Below are positions 19,156 to 26,666 of a stretch of DNA of 64,000 nucleotides, piece after piece. The DNA comes from Dryocola sp036489025 (GTDB taxonomy: Bacteria; Pseudomonadota; Gammaproteobacteria; Enterobacterales; Enterobacteriaceae), in assembly GCA_036489025.1 (NCBI GenBank), contig DASXGN010000038.1:279299-343298 (forward strand), written 5' to 3'. The stretch's first letter is position 1; each line of letters starts with the position of its first letter. The notes under the pieces were generated by a model. The model was not told the DNA's origin, made no database searches, and worked only from the letters and a program-made list of their open reading frames with translations. The translations under genes and the position numbers were made by a program.

Positions 19156-19719
19156 ATGTCAGACCGTAACAATGATTTTTCTCTGTTAGTAAAATTGCTG
19201 AACGGGTTTTTGAAGAAAGATGAGATAAAAAAAAGGCTATATTCTTTCGTTGAAAAAGAAACTAATGATTGGGAAAAGTGGTTGCAAATAGAGTTTGCTC
19301 ATTATCTAACTTCAAAAAAGAAGTACGAGCTACATCGTGAAGTTACAATATACCTCGATCCAATAGATTACCCTGATAGCAGACTTGCTAAAGTAGATTT
19401 GATTCTACGTGAAAAATCCTCACCCTCTGATGATTATATTTTTATTGAGTTTAAATGTACTAAACGTGTATCACCATTAGTTAGGGGTTTAGCTGCTGAC
19501 CAAAAGAAAATTAGTGCTATAAGACAGTGTAACTACAAAATGCGTAATTATCTCGGTGTCGGATTTCATCTTTTTTGTGAACCAGATGATATCGAGTTTA
19601 TGGAAAAGTATGTAACTGAAGAACTTAAAGGCTCTTACGCCGTGTTTAAATTATGCGAGTGTCCTGTAAGATATAATTGCCAATGTGAATTTAATGAAAT
19701 TGGTGTGGTACTTTTTTAA
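19156..19719 (+). CDS. putative PD-(D/E)XK nuclease
   Basis: 187 residues from the ATG at 19156; a longer frame from 19099 would overlap the terminase gene and add a spurious hydrophobic leader. A likely nuclease core is seen: Asp in KVDLILREK (about residue 75) followed by IFIEFKCTK (about 92-100), giving D...ExK, the pattern of restriction-endonuclease-fold enzymes. A Cys-rich C-terminus (LCECPVRYNCQCEF) could bind metal. Divergent from terminase and AT-rich, so a moron; a defence or exclusion role is possible but unproven. Confidence 0.6.
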   Translation: MSDRNNDFSLLVKLLNGFLKKDEIKKRLYSFVEKETNDWEKWLQIEFAHYLTSKKKYELHREVTIYLDPIDYPDSRLAKVDLILREKSSPSDDYIFIEFKCTKRVSPLVRGLAADQKKISAIRQCNYKMRNYLGVGFHLFCEPDDIEFMEKYVTEELKGSYAVFKLCECPVRYNCQCEFNEIGVVLF

Positions 19720-19857
19720 ATGCGGTGCGGGTATGATCATTTTATTCACACACAATTGATTAAACCCGCAGCCGAAAACCCCCGATAGTACCGCCAGTGC
19801 AGGGGGACCCAACTCTTATTAAAGTAAAGATTAACTTATGGATATCAGCACAATATT
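19720..19857. other. candidate cos region
   Basis: A short, unusually GC-rich gap in AT-rich phage DNA, holding CCCCC and GGGGG blocks about 20 bp apart (around 19780-19807) near the start of the terminase operon. Cohesive-end sites of lambda-like phages lie just upstream of the small terminase gene. Here a moron separates the two. No direct evidence of cutting. Confidence 0.3.
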
Positions 19858-20475
19858 GTGTTAATCTTTTTTCCCTTGGCAATTCATTTTACTTTAGGTT
19901 TCCTTGTGGACAACATTTCCTTTCTTCAAGTTATTAATAATAATTTTGCTGTTATTGGTACTATTTCAGGTTCGCTACTGACAGGATTAATTAGTTACCT
20001 TGTACAGAAAAACAATAATAAACATAAACTTAGAGAAAATCAGCAAGTATTTTTCAATAAAATATTGGAACAGGATTTACAGGAGAAGCGTAAGCTTATT
20101 AAGCCATTGTTGCAAACTTTTGAATCTATCATTTCCCCTGACATATTAGGATCGCATGTAGATATTAATGATGTATTTTTGAAAGTATTGTGCAATATTA
20201 TTATCATCAAAAATCAAGTCAAAGACTTCTCATCTAATTATACAATTTACATGAATTCTGAGTTAAATGAAACCATATGGGAAGTACTTAATGCTGTGAC
20301 AGCAATTAGACAGATAGAGGAAAATGAGTATAACCCTCGTCTAAGCGAACATTGTAATGCTGAAGATACCGCTCTTGTTGCCAGATCTGAAATTAGTACC
20401 TTACTTGACTATATAAATGAATTAAAAACTTTGTTATATAAAGAAATACAATTAAAATCCCTTGATAACATTTAA
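19858..20475 (+). CDS. membrane-anchored helical moron
   Basis: 205 residues from a GTG start. The first 50 residues hold two hydrophobic segments (about 2-15 and 30-47), then a Lys/Asn/Gln-rich helical cytoplasmic region with coiled-coil character. No signal cleavage site, no catalytic motif. It ends just before a strong bidirectional hairpin. Architecture resembles other plus-strand morons in this prophage (5406, 21915, 24580) though clear sequence relatedness is seen only between the last two. Function unknown. Confidence 0.6.
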   Translation: MLIFFPLAIHFTLGFLVDNISFLQVINNNFAVIGTISGSLLTGLISYLVQKNNNKHKLRENQQVFFNKILEQDLQEKRKLIKPLLQTFESIISPDILGSHVDINDVFLKVLCNIIIIKNQVKDFSSNYTIYMNSELNETIWEVLNAVTAIRQIEENEYNPRLSEHCNAEDTALVARSEISTLLDYINELKTLLYKEIQLKSLDNI

Positions 20476-20484
20476 ATCATAGCA

Positions 20485-20513
20485 ATATAGCCTACTGTTA
20501 CAGTAGGCTATAT
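20485..20513. terminator. bidirectional hairpin between convergent genes
   Basis: A perfect 13-bp stem (ATATAGCCTACTG / CAGTAGGCTATAT) with a TTA loop sits between genes converging from 19858 and 20792. Confidence 0.7.
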
Positions 20514-20792
20514 TTACCCTTTATGCTCTCTATAGGGATGTAGTTCAGCAATGCGGGTATCTCGTATGAGACATCCAGTACTGCCATTGTCCATCTGGTA
20601 GATTGGATTGTAGATGCGGCCACAATCACTCTGAAACTGAGGCCGATAGTACTTCACACCGTTACGTGTACCTGCGTCAAACAGTACGACGACAGCCTTA
20701 TTATCAACATTGCCGACAAGGGCGTTATCCATGAATGAATGATTGCCGCAACCAGTCAGTACTATAGCGATTAGCAATAGCAGTATTTTCAT
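20514..20792 (-). CDS. small lipoprotein moron
   Basis: 92 residues. Signal peptide with lipobox LTGC at residues 12-15, giving a lipidated Cys at 15; no Asp at +2, so outer-membrane sorting is expected. The mature part has Cys pairs (SDCGRIYN, TGCLIRD). AAGGA precedes the ATG, three codons after the end of the EAL-like frame, so the two form an operon. Small phage lipoproteins often block receptors (superinfection exclusion); that is inference. Confidence 0.7.
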   Translation of the reverse strand: MKILLLLIAIVLTGCGNHSFMDNALVGNVDNKAVVVLFDAGTRNGVKYYRPQFQSDCGRIYNPIYQMDNGSTGCLIRDTRIAELHPYREHKG

Positions 20793-20802
20793 TATTATTT
20801 CC

Positions 20803-21333
20803 TTATAGTAATTTTTCGCAGTGCTCGAAGCGGATCGGCTTGTACATTCCCTGTACTGCCCAAACTCCGCATCCCTTAAGCAACTGGTGATGGTTGTTGT
20901 CCAGTACCTGTACTACCACCTTGTCACAGCATCTATGGATGTTCTATAGCAGTACGGGGAACATGACGCTGCCGATCAACTCATCACTGAACCTTCTATT
21001 TAGCCGTACCACCTCATAATCGCCGTGCAACAGTTCGACTGCCGTAGTACCACGCCTCCCAACGTTATCAAGCCAGTGAAAGCCAAAGCACTTTATGTAG
21101 TCTTCTGATGATGTGGAAAGTACTGGAGTACTGACGGCACAGAACAGTCCATTCAATCTGAACCACTCTTCTTTCCTACGTATGACGTTCATCTGTTCAT
21201 GGTGTAGCTGCCGCTTCATGCCATCCCCGACAATGACCTGACAGCTGTTGATTTCTATCTGTGGTTGGATTTCAACTCCAAGCAGTTGCCCGTTGAGAGT
21301 TGTAATCTGTACAGCCCAGTACTGGATGTTCAT
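20803..21333 (-). pseudogene. degenerate mini-EAL domain protein, interrupted by one TAG
   Basis: Reading from ATG 21333, 129 codons lead to TAG (20944-20946), after which the same frame is open for 46 more codons to TAA. Across the TAG the sequence follows an EAL domain: GVE near the start (EAL position), FHWLDNVGRRGTTAVELL (DDFGTG..S region), DYEVVRLNRRF (D.LKIDRSF region), then beyond the stop KVVVQVLDNNHHQLLKGCGV (VVAEGVET..Q region) and AVQGMYKPI (QGY.F..P). The metal-binding Asp pair and AEG motif are lost, so phosphodiesterase activity is not expected; enteric degenerate EAL proteins such as YdiV act by protein binding. Either a nonsense allele or expressed by readthrough. Confidence 0.7.
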
Positions 21334-21450
21334 TTAATGACCTCAATTGACCGTAAGTCATTAATATTGATCATTTTTGTAGATCATTCAATCTTATATC
21401 AACCACTTTTATCGATATGAGTGCACTGGTATTTCACCCTCTACTGGATA

Positions 21451-21470
21451 TACTGTATGCATATACAGCC
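21451..21470 (+). promoter_or_regulatory. LexA (SOS) box
   Basis: TACTGTATGCATATACAGCC matches the LexA consensus at 16 of 20 positions with an intact CTG-N10-CAG core. It lies about 20 bp upstream of the ATG at 21489, which has a strong GGAGG ribosome site, so that gene is likely induced by DNA damage. Confidence 0.8.
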
Positions 21471-21488
21471 ATTCTATCTGGAGGTACT

Positions 21489-21797
21489 ATGAGTAAGAAC
21501 GGTTTCGACCCTGCCTAGACACTTGGGCTTCAATACTTCACGCATGGTGATCGTGATTTTCGAGTGTGTTACTACGGTTCAATACTGGAAATGTTTACCT
21601 ATGGCGACCGGGTATTCTTTCAGAACGAGCAAGGAATGTTTTGGTTTGGTACAGTTGAGCGGAATTGCTTCACTCTGATTATGGATGTACCCATTGATTC
21701 AGTACTGGTCAGGTTAAGCTTTCTGGCGAGGGAAGATGAAATGTACAGGCTTCATGAAGATGGTTGGTTTTGTGGACAGGAAGAACTGCCGTTTTGA
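21489..21797 (+). pseudogene. SOS-controlled phage gene interrupted by an early TAG
   Basis: The ATG at 21489 follows GGAGG and a LexA box. After nine codons comes TAG (21516-21518); the same frame then stays open for 92 codons to TGA. A GTG at 21564 could serve as an internal start but has no good ribosome site. The product would be about 102 residues, rich in Phe, Tyr and Trp, with a repeated HGDRDF / YGDRVFF element and no recognised domain. The well-formed signals upstream argue the full frame was the gene. Confidence 0.6.
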
Positions 21798-21914
21798 GTA
21801 CTACCCCCTCACACCAAACAAACCTACCCATTAGCAAGGGGGAGTACTTCCTCGTAGTATACATAACGAATAAATTCTTTGTATACTGCCGTTTTATCCT
21901 AAAGCGATTAGATT

Positions 21915-22658
21915 ATGGACGAGATAAAACCCCAACACATTGAAAATGAAACTAATAATAAGCAATGTGATCATGGTATAAAAAACATTGCAAGATGGAA
22001 TAAATCTTTAGTAGTCGCAGTAATAGTACTATTAGTATTTTCAGCATTGACTTTTTTACGTGTTTTCACTTTCAATATAACCAGCGTGGCTTTAAATACT
22101 TATTCCAATGTTATTATTGCAATAAGTAATATATTAATGGCAAGTGCTGCGATTTATGCAGCATTTAATGCAAAAAACTGGCTATCACCTAAAATCCAGA
22201 ATGAAGGCTTTACACAAGCAAGCCAATGTATGCTAGAACTTACCAAAATAAGAATTGCTCAACAGCACCTGTTAGCTAACTACGTTCTCAATCTGGAAGC
22301 GAACTTCTAGGGTAGTGATCGTACACCGTCGAAACATTATGAAACCGATTACTATCAACACGTACAAAAATTCCAAGACTTAGCAACGCTGGTTATTAGT
22401 TTCAGTGCTCGTATGCATAGTCTCACGATATGGAAAATTACTATAATTGAAGAAAAGCGATTCGGTAATTTAGTTGCGTCCTTAATCGAATTACAGAAAG
22501 TACATCGTTCTTTAATTAATACGTGGAAAGATGAGGCCGAACTTATTAGTAGAAACAGAAAGTGGAATAATGAAAAGATAGCAGTTCTTGCAATTCATGA
22601 ATCAGTCAAAAATAATATAAATGAGTTATCAATTGATTTTTATAGTTTATTTAAATAA
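21915..22658 (+). pseudogene. membrane moron interrupted by one TAG; paralogue of the 24580 gene
   Basis: From ATG 21915 the frame has 131 codons, TAG (22308-22310), then 115 more codons to TAA. The whole frame aligns with the intact 237-residue protein at 24580: a hydrophobic pair (VAVIVLLVF...; SNILMASAAIYAAFNAKNWLS against NAIMAGAASYAAINAKNWLS) and, after the TAG, ARMHSLTIWKITIIEEK against SKFSSLKRWDVTILKEE. The TAG falls where the paralogue has Tyr, so a single TAC/TAT to TAG change explains it. Two membrane segments with a long cytoplasmic helical tail; function unknown. Confidence 0.7.
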
Positions 22659-22670
22659 TTATTGTGCTTC

Positions 22671-22708
22671 GAACGTTGACGTTCTTTAGAGGGGCATTCC
22701 GCCCCTTA
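22671..22708 (+). terminator. two tandem hairpins after the 21915 gene
   Basis: GAACGT-TG-ACGTTC followed by TTT, then GGGGC-ATTCC-GCCCC followed by TT, 12 bp after the stop. Together they form a plausible rho-independent terminator. Confidence 0.6.
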
Positions 22709-22864
22709 TCAACTAATCTATTGCTTGATTGTTCCATGCATCATTACTTGAGGGATACAGTGTCTGCGTTTTGAATATACCCTCTATGTGCAGTCTGGTG
22801 GAATGGTTTATTTTACTAATAAAAAACCAACTTATTATGATAAGACAAGTGCGGTATGCTTAAA

Positions 22865-23542
22865 CTATGGTTGCACTGTAATTTTCATCGTCAATATAGT
22901 TGCTATTGTTGCTAATAAAGTGACAAACAAAGTCAAAGCTGGAATATAAAGTGCTGTAAGTCTTTTGAATTTATTTTCTTTATCATTATACTGTATAAAG
23001 TATGTCTTTACTCTTAACAGCTTAATTCTTAACATATCCTTTATTGAAGATTTATGTAACACACCTGTTACTCGATGATAACGAAGTAGATCTCTCACAC
23101 CGTTCTCAATAATAGTCGGAGTTATATTCTTCGCATTATAAGTATGAAAAATAATTAATGAGTCATGTTCTGCCATTGAATCTTCCGATGAAGATGGGAA
23201 TAGCATCATATGCACAGCCCCTGTGGCACTATAGGTTATTGATAAAGAAGCACCTTTTTGCCTATGATGATTAAATCTAATGCTTTCTTTTGTAATTTGC
23301 TGCCGCATGTTTCCCGTCATACGATCTGAGACCTGCAAAGTTATACAATCAAATCCATATCCATCGGGTTCATCTGCCATATCAATGACGTTAAGATTAA
23401 TATTTTTTTCAGAAAGCTGTGTTAATAATAAAACCAATTGTTCTTTAAATTTTGGTTTGAATGTAAACCAGTTAACGTAGGAAATTAACCTTCTAAGTTC
23501 ATCCCGCTCAAATTCTAAACTAAACTCTTGCTGCCACCCCAT
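22865..23542 (-). CDS. C-terminally membrane-anchored phage protein
   Basis: 225 residues from ATG 23542, preceded by a GGGGG ribosome site (a GTG one codon upstream is also possible). A soluble N-terminal part of about 190 residues is followed by one hydrophobic segment (about 198-218, LYIPALTLFVTLLATIATIL), a tail-anchor arrangement. Ends in TAG with no meaningful open frame beyond. It lies downstream of the HNH nuclease gene on the same strand, but a terminator-like hairpin separates them. No family recognised. Confidence 0.6.
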   Translation of the reverse strand: MGWQQEFSLEFERDELRRLISYVNWFTFKPKFKEQLVLLLTQLSEKNINLNVIDMADEPDGYGFDCITLQVSDRMTGNMRQQITKESIRFNHHRQKGASLSITYSATGAVHMMLFPSSSEDSMAEHDSLIIFHTYNAKNITPTIIENGVRDLLRYHRVTGVLHKSSIKDMLRIKLLRVKTYFIQYNDKENKFKRLTALYIPALTLFVTLLATIATILTMKITVQP

Positions 23543-23552
23543 CACGCCCCCT

Positions 23553-23577
23553 AATAATAAAAGCCACCTTTCGGCGG
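23553..23577 (-). terminator. terminator of the HNH nuclease gene
   Basis: Minus-strand stem CCGCC-GAAA-GGTGG followed by CTTTTATTATT, about 40 bp after the stop of the HNH gene. Confidence 0.6.
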
Positions 23578-23613
23578 GATCAATTCGACGTTACTCAATT
23601 ATGATAAATCCAT

Positions 23614-24342
23614 TTACTCGCTCCAGAATGTCATTTTCTTTTTCAAGTCTGCAATTGGAAGTACTTTGCTTCCACGATGTACCATTGCATGGCAGTTTGG
23701 ACATAATGGGATCATATCTGTTACGGGGTTGACCACATAGTTTTCCCCAATCGTATGAAGCGGCTTGATGTGATGTACATGAATGAACCCACGACCATGT
23801 GTACCATAGACCTTCTCAAAATCGAAGCCACAGCATTTACAGGTAGTACCGTGATGCTGGATGCAGGCTTGTCTGGCCTTTGGATCGCGTTCGTAGTAGT
23901 TCACTGTTACTTGAGTCTTTGCACCTTCAACAAAACTCTCTCCTGAAGGAATTTCATCAGGGAATGGATTAGGTAAGAAGTCTGCATACCAAACAACGCC
24001 TTCTTTACGAAGGAATCGCTTGTTTAATTTACGCTCAAAATCCTTGATTACTGCAATTTCAGGATTATCCGGGTGTTCAGAGAAAACCATATTGAAGGTG
24101 TAAAGTTCGTAGCCTTCATGGACTAACCTGATGTGTTCCAGTGCCTGGGTGTATCCCGGTTGTTTTTTGTTGTTTGAGTTGTATTCCCATTTCTCCCGGA
24201 GTATTACAGATCGCTCTTGTTCACTCTCAACATCCCATGACCCAAAGATGACCATCTTCTTTTCATGGTTAACAAATGACCAACTCCACGTCCAGTTACT
24301 GCAAGTAGCTCCGTGCGACTGGATGAATTGCTTTCTGTTCAT
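23614..24342 (-). CDS. HNH endonuclease (McrA-like)
   Basis: 242 residues. The C-terminal domain holds a zinc-binding HNH motif: CKCC (about residue 170), FIHVHHIKPL (about 190), MIPLCPNCHAMVHRG (about 213-227), the order seen in McrA-type modification-dependent nucleases. The N-terminal 140 residues (WTWSWSFVNHEKK..., ILREKWEYNSNNKKQPGYTQAL) could be a modified-base-reading domain but are not recognised. AGGAG precedes the ATG. A prophage-carried restriction factor is the simplest reading; a packaging or homing role is less likely given the position. Confidence 0.75.
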   Translation of the reverse strand: MNRKQFIQSHGATCSNWTWSWSFVNHEKKMVIFGSWDVESEQERSVILREKWEYNSNNKKQPGYTQALEHIRLVHEGYELYTFNMVFSEHPDNPEIAVIKDFERKLNKRFLRKEGVVWYADFLPNPFPDEIPSGESFVEGAKTQVTVNYYERDPKARQACIQHHGTTCKCCGFDFEKVYGTHGRGFIHVHHIKPLHTIGENYVVNPVTDMIPLCPNCHAMVHRGSKVLPIADLKKKMTFWSE

Positions 24343-24579
24343 ATCGGCTCCTGCTGAAGTACTTCTTCGGTGCTTATAATCCCACTATATTAACCAGTTC
24401 AAAGCAACCTGCCCCGTTTTTTTCAAAGAAATCGTGATCTCAGCCAGTACTGATCCTACCCACCTAACTACGTTGCAACTGCCACTTAAGTTAAATTATC
24501 ACTCTCCGATGATCATTTACGAAACATAACTGCAAATGGTAAAATTTTTCATCCATGAACCAGGCTACGGGTTAAGAAT

Positions 24580-25293
24580 GTGAGAGTTGAAGGATGGAAA
24601 AAATTGTTAGTTGCTACCGTCATAGTACTTTTATGGGTAGCGATATTAGCATTAATTAAAGTACTATTTTCTGGTTCTAATAGTTTTGAATGGGGTAGTG
24701 TCTCTGATTGGATATCCACAGGTTGTAACGCTATAATGGCTGGAGCTGCATCATATGCGGCTATTAATGCAAAAAATTGGTTATCAGAAAAAACACGAAC
24801 ATTAGGTTTGGAAAAAGCCGAATTTATACTTAATGAAATCGATACTTTTTCTTCCGCCCATAACTCTTATATAGATCGTTTGGCTGAAGCTGAAATCTAC
24901 TATCGGTCTAATATTTTTGAAAACCAAGTAGACAGGAATATAGTAATAAATTCACTCGATGAATTACGAGTATTAATTGAAAACAACAAACTGAGATTGC
25001 AGGATACGCATTCCAAGTTTTCATCATTAAAACGTTGGGATGTCACAATTTTAAAGGAAGAGGAAATTTATCAGCTACTTGATGTTTATCAAAGAACAAT
25101 TATTTCTTTATCGAATGCGACTTTTAATCTAAGAAATGCATTATCGGATTTCATTAATGATGAAAGATTTTTTGAACTCTTTGGTCATCATTTCAAAGAA
25201 TATTATGCAGAGGCTCTTTCGTCTTATCATCAGGGAACATGTATCCATGATAAAATTAGGACATATAAATTTCGAGAACTTTTTGATGTATAG
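24580..25293 (+). CDS. two-TM membrane moron with helical cytoplasmic domain
   Basis: 237 residues from a GTG start with a weak ribosome site. Hydrophobic segments at about 9-29 and 45-62 are followed by AAINAKNWLSEK and a long helical domain. It is the intact paralogue of the TAG-interrupted frame at 21915. No homology to a named family could be recalled. An envelope-based exclusion function would fit the topology. Confidence 0.65.
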   Translation: MRVEGWKKLLVATVIVLLWVAILALIKVLFSGSNSFEWGSVSDWISTGCNAIMAGAASYAAINAKNWLSEKTRTLGLEKAEFILNEIDTFSSAHNSYIDRLAEAEIYYRSNIFENQVDRNIVINSLDELRVLIENNKLRLQDTHSKFSSLKRWDVTILKEEEIYQLLDVYQRTIISLSNATFNLRNALSDFINDERFFELFGHHFKEYYAEALSSYHQGTCIHDKIRTYKFRELFDV

Positions 25294-26082
25294 TTTTCGT
25301 AGTACATAGGAATTATGTCGATTCCGCATGTGGTAACAGTTGCTGATAAAAAACGGCCTTCTCATCTGAGTCTTTCATTAAGCACCGTTAAATTAGTTAT
25401 ACTGTCATGACTCACTTAAGCAATAACCTCAGTTAGCCGGAGGGTGTGCGTACGGTGGCGGGACTGGCGGGTTACTCACTAATACCTTGATGATAGTACT
25501 GATTTAGTAGTTTACTACAGTAAGGGCTTTTACAGCCCGCTCCCCCTGCCCTTTGAGCGAAGCGGTACAGCGAAATACTTTAGGCACGTAGTGCCGACCC
25601 GTTACCTTTGTGTACTCAACAATAAAAAAAAGAAATTGAATGATATTTGTATGTACTCACCAGTATCAGGTACTTTCAAGAAGAAGTCATTAACTACTCA
25701 AACGAGTACATACAAATATCATTCAAAGCCGAACGCGTTAGCGTTTGTGCTTCTTTATGTTTATGTCTTTTAAGTCAGTACTAATTTCTATCGAGCAAAG
25801 CGAGAATAAACACCTTCCGTCTTTTCGAGTACTCGCGAGAAAAACGGAACGTTTACGATCTAATAGTTAGTTTCTTAAGAGACTGAGTATCAGTAAGACA
25901 TCAGGAGATCCAATTAATATTAATATAGGGGGTACTAATTCGGGAAAGTACTGAAAACAAGCAAAAAGCGGCCTAAAAACATGTCAAATAGCCATTATTT
26001 TGCGTTTTGCATAATAATTTGACCGGATTTAACCTGAATTAGTACGATGGAACCCTAATTAGCACCCCACTATCGTACTAAT
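25294..26082. other. 789-bp non-coding phage region with many inverted repeats
   Basis: No convincing gene. It starts GC-richer (25420-25600) with mini-hairpins including GCGAAGC (25556-25562) and GGCAC-GTA-GTGCC. Then come a perfect 23-bp inverted repeat (25636-25726), AACGCGTTAGCGTT, a long imperfect palindrome centred on AGTACT (about 25819-25855), and four copies of GTACTAATT (25778-26084). The density of structures suggests a replication origin, operator array or structured RNA. Confidence 0.5.
25636..25726. repeat. perfect 23-bp inverted repeat with 45-bp spacer
   Basis: Left arm 25636-25658 begins TTGAATGATATTTG and ends TGTACTC; the right arm 25704-25726 is its exact reverse complement. 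Confidence 0.85.
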
Positions 26083-26087
26083 TTAGG
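25778..26087. repeat. four GTACTAATT iterations, last two in an 18-bp inverted repeat
   Basis: GTACTAATT[T/C] at 25778-25787, 25932-25941 and 26075-26084, with an inverted copy at 26036-26045. The last two lie in arms 26033-26050 and 26070-26087, which match at 16 of 18 positions. The right arm contains the stop codon of the 26083 gene, so this may also end that transcript. Confidence 0.6.
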
Positions 26088-26592
26088 AGGGGTAAATTTT
26101 TTTGATGAAATCTGAGAGTTGTTCTTTAGTTGGGTTACTTTCAAGAAGGCGAGTCAGATTATATAACTCTTCACCAGTAAGGTACTCACCACCTCGAGGG
26201 TGATCTGTTCTAACTGGTGTACCATTTACGTGCATCGCCCACAACTCTTGTGATACACCTGTCAGTACTATCTTGTAATCGTTCACTCTCGATTTAGAAT
26301 AATCATCACCTTCAAAAAGTTCACTTGTATCAAGTATTGCTTTTGTTTTGGATACGCTTATGTCACCCATCATTGTTAGTAGTATAAGTATATTCTTTTT
26401 CACCATACCTTTCTTAGAACCTTTTGATTTTTTCATAGTATCTATATGCTGCTTGATAACGTTCTGTGCAGCACTGGTTAACTGATTTAGATTTCTAACT
26501 CCTGCTAAGTGACCACGTAGATCATTATTCTGATGTATCGTTTCTTTTCTTCCACGTTTCATTAGTTCATGTGGTTCTTTCTTTTTTGTCAT
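26083..26592 (-). CDS. hypothetical phage protein
   Basis: 169 residues from the ATG at 26592 (MTKKKEPHEL), chosen because AGGAG lies seven bases upstream; the longer frame to 26649 lacks a ribosome site. Very basic N-terminus, helical middle (NLNQLTSAAQNVIKQHIDTM), charged C-terminal part. It could bind nucleic acid. No family recognised. Confidence 0.6.
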   Translation of the reverse strand: MTKKKEPHELMKRGRKETIHQNNDLRGHLAGVRNLNQLTSAAQNVIKQHIDTMKKSKGSKKGMVKKNILILLTMMGDISVSKTKAILDTSELFEGDDYSKSRVNDYKIVLTGVSQELWAMHVNGTPVRTDHPRGGEYLTGEELYNLTRLLESNPTKEQLSDFIKKIYPS

Positions 26593-26666
26593 AATAAATA
26601 CTCCTGTATAAATGTTAATTAGTAGATAGCCTGTGGTGATTCCACCCACTACAGGCTATTTGTATT

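Noticed and set aside
19099..19156. Hydrophobic N-terminal extension of the nuclease candidate
   Set aside because: It overlaps the start of the terminase gene and lacks a ribosome site; ATG 19156 gives a normal soluble protein.
25636..25726. Telomere-resolution site of an N15-like linear plasmid prophage
   Set aside because: Such sites are nearly continuous palindromes; here a 45-bp spacer separates the arms, no protelomerase is seen, and the element is integrated next to msyB with a serine recombinase.
25591..25773. 60-codon plus-strand frame
   Set aside because: It spans both arms of the inverted repeat, has a GTG start without ribosome site and poor amino acid composition.
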